DNA from: Aphrophora alni
Lineage: Eukaryota; Arthropoda; Insecta; Hemiptera; Aphrophoridae
DNA length: 64,000 nucleotides
Assembly: GCA_963513935.1 (NCBI GenBank)
Contig: OY740766.1
Span: 4,060,001 to 4,124,000, forward strand
Direction of reading: 5' to 3'
Position numbers and translations under genes: made by a program. Below are positions 1 through 9,021 of this stretch, piece by piece (within the stretch, counting starts at the first letter, position 1; every line of letters begins with the position of its first letter). Below the pieces are notes generated by a model. That model was not told the origin of the DNA. It searched no databases and saw only the letters and a program-made list of their open reading frames with translations.

Positions 1-125
1 CATGGAAATGTTGTTTTTAATTTCCATATCGCTGCACATTTCCTCGCACTTCCCTCCATTGGCGTTCAATTGTCTGCGTATGTGCTTCAGTGTACGCATA
101 TGTAGGGCTGTATTATTATATGTCA

Positions 126-145
126 CGAAAGGTTTGGCCAGGTTG

Positions 146-197
<52 letters not shown>

Positions 198-216
198 CCA
201 CCTGGCCAAACCTTCC
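126..216. repeat. Inverted repeat flanking a (TA)n microsatellite
   Basis: Two arms, AAGGTTTGGCCAGGT at about 129-143 and its reverse complement at about 200-214, flank about 25 copies of TA. The whole unit can fold into a single long hairpin. An open frame runs through it from position 2 but is only microsatellite-driven and is not called as a gene. Confidence 0.8.
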
Positions 217-478
217 GTACGTTTATTGAAGTGAATGTCATGAGTATGAAAGATAACACAGAGTTAATTTTTTCACGAAAAAACTACTTGTGTAATTGTA
301 TTATTGGATTATGTAATCATCTTTCCGACACTTTTTTTCGATAGTAAAATATTTTCCCAACATTTATTTGACGAATAAAACCCATAAAAGTTGATTTTGA
401 AGTGAGGCAGCTCTGCTATATAATTACCTTAAATTTTTTAAAAATCGGAAAAAGAAAAGAAAAAATCTCGATATTTTT

Positions 479-481
<3 letters not shown>

Positions 482-520
<39 letters not shown>

Positions 521-521
521 T
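482..521. repeat. (TA)n/(CA)n microsatellite
   Basis: About 15 TA units followed by a short CA run. Confidence 0.9.
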
Positions 522-1700
522 AGGATAAATATATTTTATGTAGGGATATATCCTACACAATAAATTAGACTAAAATCGGTTCATTTGTTTTCAACTACAT
601 TCGCACAAATAGACATTAAAAAAATTTTTTTTTGGACGCAACACTTATATAATATCAACCAAAAAATCGACATAGATTTTTGAAGTATAATTTAACTTGA
701 TCTATATTACCTATTATTGTAAAGTATAAACAGTTTAACGTTGGTGCTATGTTGAAATTTTTCATTGATTTTTCCTAATTTTTTAATCGACTCACAATTT
801 ACCCAATGGAATTTTCATGTTTATATTTAAATGTTAAATGTCAGTTAGCGTATAAATGTCAAATGTTTCGATGTGAACGGCAGACAATACTAAGCACAGC
901 TGATCATGTACAGTGAACAAAAATAAACATGTGTTTACCATTCCCATCCTGTAATACCTTGGCTGGTTTAGTGAGGATTATAACAATGGAATGAAGTTCT
1001 TTAGATTAATTAAAAGTTTAGCAGAATAAATGGAGTTCAAACACGGTGGTACAATATTTTTAATAATTGTTTAACATTGCACAATTTCAAATTATATTTA
1101 TAAATTAAATCTGAGTTGTTTAAAAGTTGTTGTACAACGTACTCCTCTTTCAGTGTCTTATTCAGACATCTGTTTTACTATTATCCCTCTCCAACCTTTA
1201 TCTCATATCTGCAATTCATCTTTTTAACTTAACAGTGTTTTAACCTAAGTGTGATAAATTTATTATCCAATTATTGCTTAGTATTTGTCAGTGTCATTTT
1301 TACCACAAGTCATGTACCAAATGTACGTCCTTCAACTTAAAAACAGTAACAGCTGATTACAAAAATAAACGTGTGATTCGATGATTTATTAATCGTATTT
1401 CTAAATATGAAAACTAATAAAGATAGGGAACTACCGTAACACATGGAAAAAACCCATCGTTAACAATCGAGTTCGAACCTTGAAGTAATCTTTGAAAGCT
1501 TACTAGTCCAGACTGGAATCGAAAGGTGCTCACCTCTCCTAACTGTAGGCTGTTCCCTCAGGAACATATTATTTGGAGAAATAGAATTGGTTGAATATAC
1601 TTGTTCAACTTAGAAAAGCGTAATGAAAATATTAGAGGATACAAACCTCATATTTTGTTATTTACACATTCAATTATAGTAGATTATTACAATAGATCTA
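522..1700. other. AT-rich non-coding stretch
   Basis: No ORF with protein-like composition, no RNA gene and no clear repeat boundary seen by eye. Confidence 0.6.
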
Positions 1701-1710
1701 GCTTCCTGTT

Positions 1711-1776
1711 GTAGTCGTGGCTATTGCCCTCGCTTGATTAACGAGAGGTTCTGGATTCGATCATTGTGAGTGCTCA
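1711..1776 (+). repeat. Possible tRNA-derived SINE head
   Basis: A D-arm-like segment is followed by a short stem (CTCG with CGAG around about 1730-1745), the string GAGAGGTTCTGG, and GGATTCGATCA at 1753-1763, which resembles a pol III B box. The anticodon stem-loop is irregular (9-nt loop), so it is not a functional tRNA. A SINE head or an old tRNA pseudogene fits best. No tail or target duplication was identified. Confidence 0.3.
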
Positions 1777-2460
1777 AAAAGTTACTGTATTGACCCGGCA
1801 TCTTGGGTGAAGTGGGGAGCTACAGTTGGTAGCGAAATCTGGTTGCGAAAGATACAATTACGGCGATGGGAATCAATGTGTCGACCTCGCCTTATTCTAT
1901 CGAAAACCTGTCTGTTAGGAATAAAGTTCTTTACAGGCTGTTGCAGTTGATGATTATAATAATTATGTCTGATCAATATGAAAGTTTAATCTTTGGAAGT
2001 GAATATATCGTTGTGAAGAAATGGGCGTAGAAGTTAGACTTCCAAATGAATTAATATTATTTTATAACCAAAAGTATTTTATTTGTACAAAAATACAAGA
2101 CGACCGTCCTATTAATGATCAAGTCATCATCCTCAATTGTCATATATATATATATATATATACACAAATCCTCTTTTTCACAGATCTATATCGCCAGGGT
2201 ATCTATTGATATATTTTTTTAAAGTGAAAGTAAATAAACAATAAGGTTTAGTTTTCATGAGTCTTTAGTTTTCAAGATTTCTTAAACAAGCAAAAATATA
2301 AGGAAAATGAAAATATATAGTTATATGTACTATATTATATACAGTTCTAATTACTGTAATACTAATTTCTAATCATAATTCTTAGTTGAAACCTCTGGAT
2401 TGTTTATTTTAATATATATTAAAATAAACAGTAATTTACCTTAGTCTATAATAATAGTTT
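1777..2460. other. AT-rich non-coding stretch with a small (AT)n run
   Basis: Contains an (AT)n run at about 2141-2161. No gene seen. Confidence 0.6.
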
Positions 2461-2513
2461 ATAAATGCAGCTACGGGCGTTTCATCTTCAATGAGACATC
2501 ATCAGGCTTTTAT
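2461..2513 (-). ncRNA. Hammerhead-ribozyme-like motif, canonical core
   Basis: On the minus strand the order is AGC, CTGATGA, a hairpin (GTCT/AGAT with loop CATTGA), GAAAC, GCCC, GTA, GCT. CTGATGA and GAAA match the invariant hammerhead core, and C-GCCC-G with GTA matches a minimal stem III plus cleavage triplet. AGC/GCT, followed across an internal loop by ATAAA/TTTAT, forms stem I. This is the best core in the window. One extra T sits between CTGATGA and stem II. Type-I hammerheads with very short stem III are known from Penelope-like elements and metazoan retrozymes. Self-cleavage is inferred. Confidence 0.55.
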
Positions 2514-3637
2514 CACAAATATGTAACACACAAATATAGACATGTCATATAATATAAAACATTTTATGAATTGAATCACTATAATACTGTTTAAATATAA
2601 TATACTAAAAATCCACACACCTGTTGTTTGTCAACTCACTATCAGTAACTGACCATTGTTTTTACATTTGACTGAATTTTTTACTTAGAATAACACAATT
2701 TTTCAGGAGTATAACATTTCACGTTAAAACGTTGAACATATATGACTTGAAAGAGAATAAAATTATTGGGAAAAAGGAAAAAAAAAACATTTGGTTTGTG
2801 GAAGACATCTATAGTATTGGAATTTATCAATTTCAAAAATACTTTGTCAGTTATTTATTTACTATTATGGAAAGTTACGGGGAACATGTTGAAGGCCGAG
2901 ATATTTTTGCGACACTATTTGTATTGGATTATAGTTGAAATCTAAAACACACCGGGAAGCTGTCATTCTACTCTGTCAGATGATCCAGATAAAGTGTTAA
3001 TACATCCATTCAGACCCGGTTAGCCTTCACACTTGTTTTCGTTTAGTAAAGGTGTCTAGATGTTTTTAATTATATTATGAGACAAAGACAACTTTATATT
3101 TTATTAATTTAGACAAAATATTGAAATGTTTAATGTTTTTTGCAGAACTCAGAATGACTTAAAGGCGGCAGTCACGAAATATTCAAGTACTGCGAAATAA
3201 CAACAGTGAGTTATGATACCTAAATTTTAATAACTTATAATTTGACTGATAAATAGTAGGAACCAGTTTGAAATTAGGTTATATATATTTTCGGTTATTT
3301 TGGCACGTGTATGTAAATTATTTTATTACAAAAAAAAAAATCAAAATTCAAATAAATAAATCTATTTCTGTTTTTTACGTTTAACTTTTATGGTTCATGG
3401 TTCAAAAGTGAAATTAGAAAATATAATTTTTAACTAGTGATCTTTTATTGTTAGTTTATACTTTAACTAGATATTGAACAGAAAAATGAAGGTAATGATT
3501 TCGAGTTTGGTATAAAAAATTTAAAAATATAAAAAACAATTTTAAAACTGTGGATAATTGTAAATAGTTTCTCTTCATTTATTTTATTATTGTAACTTGA
3601 AGATGATTTTAATGATTTTTATCTTTAATGATTTTTA
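2514..3637. other. AT-rich non-coding stretch
   Basis: Nothing recognisable. A 68-codon frame at 2732-2938 has AT-driven composition and no family resemblance. Confidence 0.6.
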
Positions 3638-3760
3638 CTGAAGAGGACGACCTTGTCGTTGAAACGCGTCTGATACTAAGGCGTATTTTTTATGAGGATT
3701 GTGTTCTGTGTGTTTGTTATACTGTATAGTTTTTCTCATAAGTCAAGCTCAACATTTAAT
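3638..3760 (+). repeat. Family A ribozyme-bearing repeat, 5'-truncated copy
   Basis: Starts at CTGAAGA of the hammerhead-like motif, continues through stem II (ACGAC/GTCGT), GAAACGCGTC and TGATAC, and ends with CTCATAAGTCAAGCTCAACA. The upstream stem I strand (GTATCA in other copies) is missing here, so this copy could not fold the full motif. The same unit occurs at 23582-23735 (minus) and twice at 25827-26125. Confidence 0.75.
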
Positions 3761-3840
3761 ATTTAATGATTTTATCTTTTTAGACTTCGCTTCTTGAAAG
3801 TTTTAATTCATTTACTAAATACTGTTAGTAAACCCCCATT

Positions 3841-3877
3841 GTCTACTGTCTAGTACACAATGTACTAGACAATAGAC
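3841..3877. repeat. Short perfect-type hairpin
   Basis: Arms of about 17 nt (GTCTACTGTCTAGTACA and its near-perfect complement) with a loop of 3-5 nt. The loop is too tight for a typical microRNA precursor. Likely a terminal or internal palindrome of a small element. Confidence 0.6.
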
Positions 3878-4044
3878 GAAGAAGTACAACACCTCAGTTT
3901 CTGTAACACCACACACAGGGAGAAATAATAAAAGTTAAATGCATTATGGATGATTCGCTTCTTGCATTTTGACTCTGATTTACATTTGTAGTACATATTT
4001 TACTGTAAACACCGATATATATACACCTTGTAAAGTTGACTATC

Positions 4045-4476
4045 TTATCTGAAAAACGTATTTATATCCTAATAATTGGTGGGTCTCGGAGGCGTAAACA
4101 ATCCCACTACTCATAGAATAACTAGAGCACTGTTGAATATACAATAAAGGTAAGGATTAACCCCAAAACGACACAAAAAACACTAACAACACAAAAACTG
4201 TATAGTTATGTTTATTCTACGTTATGTATATTTCAGTAACATAGTTACCATCCTCAGAGGTTATCTGAAAAACGTATTTATACCCTAATAATTGGTGGGT
4301 TTCGGAGGCGTAAACAATCCCACTACTCATAGAATAACTAGAGCACTGTTGAATATACAATAAAGGTAAGGATTAACCCCAAAACGACACAAAAAACACT
4401 AACAACACAAAAACTGTATAGTTATGTTTATTCTACGTTATGTATATTTCAGTAACATAGTTACCATCCTCAGAGG
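4045..4476 (-). repeat. 216-bp tandem dimer with a hammerhead-like motif per unit
   Basis: Copy 1 (4045-4260) and copy 2 (4261-4476) are head-to-tail and differ at only about two positions by eye. On the minus strand each unit carries CTGAGGA, an extra T, a stem II hairpin GTAAC/GTTAC with loop TAT, and GAAAT (about 4229-4258 and 4445-4474). This is the same layout as the family A and B ribozyme motifs. Stem I pairing is weak in this dimer. About 125 nt downstream on the minus strand each unit has CAACAGTGCTCT, also seen (as ACCACAGTGCTC) next to the palindromes at 11778 and 14330. Tandem dimers with hammerheads are the hallmark of metazoan retrozymes; the assignment is inference. Confidence 0.6.
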
Positions 4477-4991
4477 TTGAGTATTAAACAAAGGTTGAGT
4501 TTAATTTTCTGTTTATGAATACTGAATTTATTAATGTGAATCTACTTTAATTACTTTTATACAGGGTGAGTCACGAAGTTTTACCAGCGCTTCCAGAGCT
4601 CACTCTACAGGTTAAAATAAAGGAATAAACATATGTCCTAAAACACTTTGGTAGCTAGTTACCGCTAGCGAAAGATTTCCCGCCCTGATTTCTAATCTTC
4701 CGTTAAAATTGAATCTTGCTGAAATCCCTGAGACCCAAATTAAGAGGAAAATTTGATGGTTTTATACGCAATTTGACCTGAAAACTCTAAAAAATAGGGT
4801 TTAGTTACTGTTTCTCCAGTAGTTTATGAGAAAACTGGGGTAAAAAAAAACAAATAATTAGGGTCGAAAAACTTTCTTTTTTAACTTCGCTGTGTAATAA
4901 CTTTGATAAATGGCAACGTGTAAAAGTTTTCAACAAAATATGTAGAGTTTAATGTTACAACAGTCGGTACATGATGGAATTCCATTATAAT
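4477..4991. other. Non-coding stretch with a candidate transposon terminus
   Basis: TACAGGGTGAGTCACGAAG at about 4559-4579 resembles the CAGGGTG terminus of the DDE element at 5910. No matching opposite end was found nearby, so this is only a candidate. Confidence 0.35.
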
Positions 4992-5238
4992 GGAAATAAT
5001 GAGATGATTATTTAAATCCACAAAACAGCTTTAATTGCGACATATGTCCTTTAAATTATGACCTTTCTTTTGTCATTTCTCAACCCCTTTACTACCTTTC
5101 CTTTTGTCTCACATTTTTAGTTTAGACTTTTTTTTTTTTTTTTTTCTTTCTTTTTAGTTGCTTGAAAATGCCTAACGGCGAAACATATGTCGCAATTAAA
5201 GCTGTTTTGTGGAATTAAATAATCATCTCATTATTTCC
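4992..5238. repeat. 55-bp inverted repeat enclosing a ribozyme-like motif
   Basis: Arms at 4992-5047 and 5184-5238 are complementary with one mismatch by eye. The loop carries a poly-T run and a hammerhead-like motif. The outer sequence CAGTCGGTAC (about 4960) recurs at about 37030 next to a similar ATTCCAT segment, suggesting a dispersed family. Confidence 0.75.
5156..5197 (+). ncRNA. Hammerhead-like motif with GTC triplet
   Basis: Order: AGTTGC (stem I), TTGAAAA (core, C3 and G8 changed), T, GCC-TAAC-GGC (stem II), GAAAC, ATAT, GTC, GCAATT (stem I partner). AGTTGC and GCAATT pair over six positions, one a G-T wobble. C-ATAT-G with GTC is a textbook minimal stem III and cleavage triplet. 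The core substitutions would probably abolish cleavage in this copy. Confidence 0.45.
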
Positions 5239-5909
5239 AAAATTTGTAGAGAATTTAATTCTGAACAAAGATAAAGTAAAAAGTAATATCTTACCTAAAA
5301 TTTTTGTATAAGACTATTTATTTTCGTTTAATGCTATTGAGTAATGTTGCATTATCATTATTATTATTATATTTTATTTTCTTAAACATACACAAGAATA
5401 AAATAACTAAAAAAATATTTTGTCCCAAAAATTATTAAACCATAAAACAATAAAATAAATTTAAAAGTATAATCATATTGTCTAACTATTGCAGAGAGGA
5501 ATTAATAATGAGTGGCTCCTAATTAATATAGTTGAAATAGTTCTAGTATAAACATAGCTGTTAATAATTTATCAAAGAGTACTTATATCAACTCTAAAGC
5601 CCTCTAATGGACGGTATAAAAGGTCATCAGGTATAAAGTCTCTGAATTGTTTCATCATCACAAATTAATCTCCAGTTCAAAGAGAGATACCTTATGCAGT
5701 GTTTATTATCAACACTAGTAGTTAGAAATAAACAAAGTTTCTGAGTTCATATCTTAGATGTATATAAAACTACTCAACCGTTTTGGAAATTTTTTTGGCT
5801 ATTGAAAGCTTATTATTACGGTATGAAAAATAGGGATGAAAAGCAAACTTTTCTGTAAAACTCGGTACAATGATTTGGTTCTATTACCACGCACATTGTC
5901 TATACTAAT
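5239..5909. other. AT-rich non-coding stretch
   Basis: No gene or defined repeat seen. Confidence 0.6.
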
Positions 5910-7268
5910 ACAGGGTGATCTAGAACTCCTTTTAATTTAACTTTACAGATTTATTAAGATACAACTTACATAAAAACTATATGGAATCTAAAGAAAACTC
6001 TAAATGATTCAAATCAGCCGGCAATTTATATCGTTGTTGTAGATGCTATAGTGATAAATTTTGATTACTTACCTTCCACCTGGTGGACCAACTTTGCCAT
6101 TTTTCTTGAATAGTAAATATTTACGTGGCACAGAAATAACAGAAGACGTAAGTAAACCTAAAGGAAAATCTTGGGAAAATCAAAATTAACTCATTTAAAG
6201 TCCTTCTTCGGCATTCAGTCAAATGTTTTCAGTTTTTCTAAAAAGTGTTTTAGGATGAATATTGTTGAGTTATGGAGTTATGTTGTCTGAAAGATGTGGT
6301 TTTATTCATGGACGATCTGTGTATATTCTATCCTTCAACACTCTAAAGATATAAATAAGAAGAACTGAAGTCTGGTGACCACAGATCCTTTGAAATAATC
6401 TGGTCTCTAAAGAAACTGATTATGAGACCCATTGAAACAACAGATGACAAGTTGCATCACGATGCTCGAAACATCTTTGTTTCGGTTCAAGTTGTTCAGC
6501 AAATTTTATGAAGATTCGTTGTCATAAAAGAAAATCGAACAATCATCACGCATCAAAACTAATCTCGTCGGAATTGATTACATGTGAGTTTCTGCCCAGT
6601 ATTTGGAGTTTTGTGAATTCACTTTTTCACCATGCCTCATCTGTGAACTATGTGGTGGAAAGAATGCCCAGCAGTTTCGCTCATTAATGAGCCATGCGCA
6701 TTAAACAGTTATAAGTTATTTTCTGTTTATCTGGATCCTTGAGATGTTATACGGTATGAACTTTGAACGACCGTCATTTTGCTTTCTTATCAGTTCTTTG
6801 GAATGTCCCACAAGATCGGTTAGACTCCCGACTTTACACGCGCGGTGTTTTCTATGGAGAACGTAACAGATGATTCTTAATATCATCAACACGCGCATGC
6901 CAATTTTCTATTTTCTACTTCAACTGCGGAGAGATCAAGTTGTCCCCAGCGTCTCTGCGACCTAGTGAAAATTGTCGGCTTAGTTGGAAAGTTCATACTG
7001 TAACTTATAAATTATTCCGAAAAGCTCTTTGAATACCGACTACGATTTAATAATCCAGTAGGTTTCCAGAATAAAAACACGCAGTTTATAAATATACTGC
7101 ATGCTTGTTACACAACGTTAAGTAAACAAATAAATAAAACCATAGCAACCGCTACAATGACATCTATTGCTAAATATTTTTCTAGATTTGATGTCGCTTT
7201 ATTAAATATGTGTGCTTAAAAATGTTTAAATTAAGATAGTAAACGTTTTTCTCGATCATCCTAGTTAT
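5910..7268 (-). mobile_element. Decayed DDE transposon, Tc1/mariner-like (IS630-type)
   Basis: The left end reads CAGGGTGATCTAGAAC at 5911. The right end near 7250-7265, read on the minus strand, has GGATGATCGAGAA, a diverged version of the same terminus. Between them lies a minus-strand transposase relic. The TA dinucleotide before CAGGGTG would suit a TA target duplication, but the right-hand junction is too diverged to prove it. Confidence 0.5.
6180..6960 (-). pseudogene. Transposase relic (insect DUF4817/DDE_3-like)
   Basis: Read on the minus strand, patches in different frames resemble insect IS630-type transposases with an N-terminal helix-turn-helix (DUF4817-like) and a DDE_3 catalytic domain. 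A patch near 6780-6870 reads LRSP then GSLTDLVGHSKELI, like the second helix-turn-helix region. FTDEAW at 6631-6648 contains the first catalytic Asp. VNSQNSKYWA follows at about 6595-6625. Further on come IISKDLWSPD (third catalytic region, about 6385-6420), an RVY/DRP-like patch and the C-terminal tail near 6200. Stops and frameshifts separate these blocks, so it cannot encode an active enzyme. The family call is from motif order and recognition without alignment. Confidence 0.55.
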
Positions 7269-7602
7269 TTGTCCTGTTATATTGGCAACATTGTTTTAAT
7301 GGTGAACCTGACGATCATCTCTTACGATATCTGGAGTTGCATAATAGATACGATCCAAGTTCCACATGGACACAGTCAGTAATATATATATATATATAGA
7401 CAGATAAAATCTCGTTTATCCGGTTTGTAATATTAGACTGTGCACTGTAGTACAGATGGTTTACTGTATAAATATTGATAACAGTTATTTACCAGATTTT
7501 ATCACTGTGACGTAAGTTTAATAGTCAACAATTTCTAATCTATTGCATAGTTTCTTGATTGTTATTTACTTCCCATTTTAAAGAATTATGTTACGATAAA
7601 TC
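7269..7602. other. AT-rich non-coding stretch
   Basis: Contains a short (AT)n run at about 7381-7398. Nothing else seen. Confidence 0.6.
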
Positions 7603-7606
7603 TTAA

Positions 7607-9017
7607 CCCTCCCTCTGCCAAACTACAAGAACTTGTAGTACTTTTGCATTTTTAACAGTGCGCGATACATTCTAATATTTGACCCACTAATTGTCATCCA
7701 ATCTTAATAAACTTTATACCGTTGGAAAGGAAACTTTTCAAACTTTAATCTTTGTATTTACCATATGTTTCTAAAATGAATATTAACACGTCTAATGATC
7801 GATGGAATAATTGCAGAACTCTAAAACAGCTGGCCCGAGCGGCGACGAACGGTAGAATTTCGTCAACTTTCAAGATCTATAACAGTTATACACACCGACT
7901 TTAGGACAATGATATTTACACCAATAGAAAGCTTGCATTTCGATCTTTCTACCACTGCTTTCAAATCTTAGATCACGTTTAAGGTTTAGGTTTTGTGTCC
8001 AACCGCATAAACCTTGGCTATTGGGCAAAGGTTTCAACCAATGAACAAGCTTCTTTGGAAGTCGATATGTTTCTCACAGATGAAGTGTTTGTAAAATTCT
8101 TTTTACAAGGTATTGAAGATAAAGGTTCACTGATTCCATTGGTATGTCTTGTATACATTTTGTTCCACTGAGTATTTAGCAAACCCCCTCTCAAACCAAG
8201 CGTTTTTACAGTTGAAAATCAACCGCCGTTGGCGCCGTTATTGTATCTGAAGACACGTTTTAGGTTAGTTAGTTTGATCTGAATTGAATGTTATTTTGCT
8301 GATTTATAGTGAATAATGTTTATGAAATTGTGTTTTATATATGAATAAATAAGTGTAGTGTTTGTTATTGTGTTTGTTTAGTGAAATTAGTTTTAGACAA
8401 GCTAAATTTAGTAACAGTGTAGGCTATGTTTGTAGGTGTGAGTTCATAACATAGGTACATAACGAAATTTCGTTTCGTAATTTCTGATTACAAAATGGTA
8501 AGTTATATAAAATGTTCAAGTTTACAGTTCTATTCTATGATTTATTCTCTACAATTTGGTATATAAAATTTCATTTTTGGGTAAAGGATACATTTTTGAT
8601 TGATGTTTCAAAATAGGCTAAATTTTAGTGCCGTTTGTACGGACATAAAAAAATCTATTTCATAAAAACTACTTTGAAATTGGTAAATGTTTTTACATAT
8701 TTCTATTCACAACTAAATTATGAAACTTTTGTGTATTTTGTATAACCAGGCCTATACATTTTTATAGTATTTATTTAGGCCTGAATTTAGAAAAACATTT
8801 TCCGTTTTTGAAATTTTTTGCTTCCTGAGCTTATAACTTTTACAATTTTGCACCAATCAAATTTTTAGTTACATATATGATTAATTTGGACCTTTTCCTA
8901 AAAAAAAGCTATGGATCACTTTATGATTGGGATAGAATTTCTATTTTTGGCGAATTTTTGAAATTATTTCACCCGATGAAAAAAACGTGAATGCGTTTTG
9001 TTAAGGCAGAGGGAGGG
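7607..9017. mobile_element. piggyBac-like element with TTAA target duplication
   Basis: A perfect 13-bp terminal inverted repeat, CCCTCCCTCTGCC at 7607-7619 and GGCAGAGGGAGGG at 9005-9017, is flanked on both sides by TTAA (7603-7606 and 9018-9021). TTAA duplication and CCC-starting termini are diagnostic of the piggyBac superfamily. The 1.4-kb interior has no intact transposase. A short patch near 8069-8120 (MFLTDEVFVKFF) loosely resembles the N-terminal part of piggyBac transposases, and ATGGTAAGT at about 8493 looks like an exon end. It is probably an internally deleted or decayed copy mobilised in trans. Confidence 0.7.
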
Positions 9018-9021
9018 TTAA

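Noticed and set aside
2..229. 75-codon ORF at the window start
   Set aside because: Half of it is the translated TA microsatellite (Ile-Tyr repeats).
3841..3877. microRNA precursor
   Set aside because: Loop of 3-5 nt and total length under 40 nt are too short.
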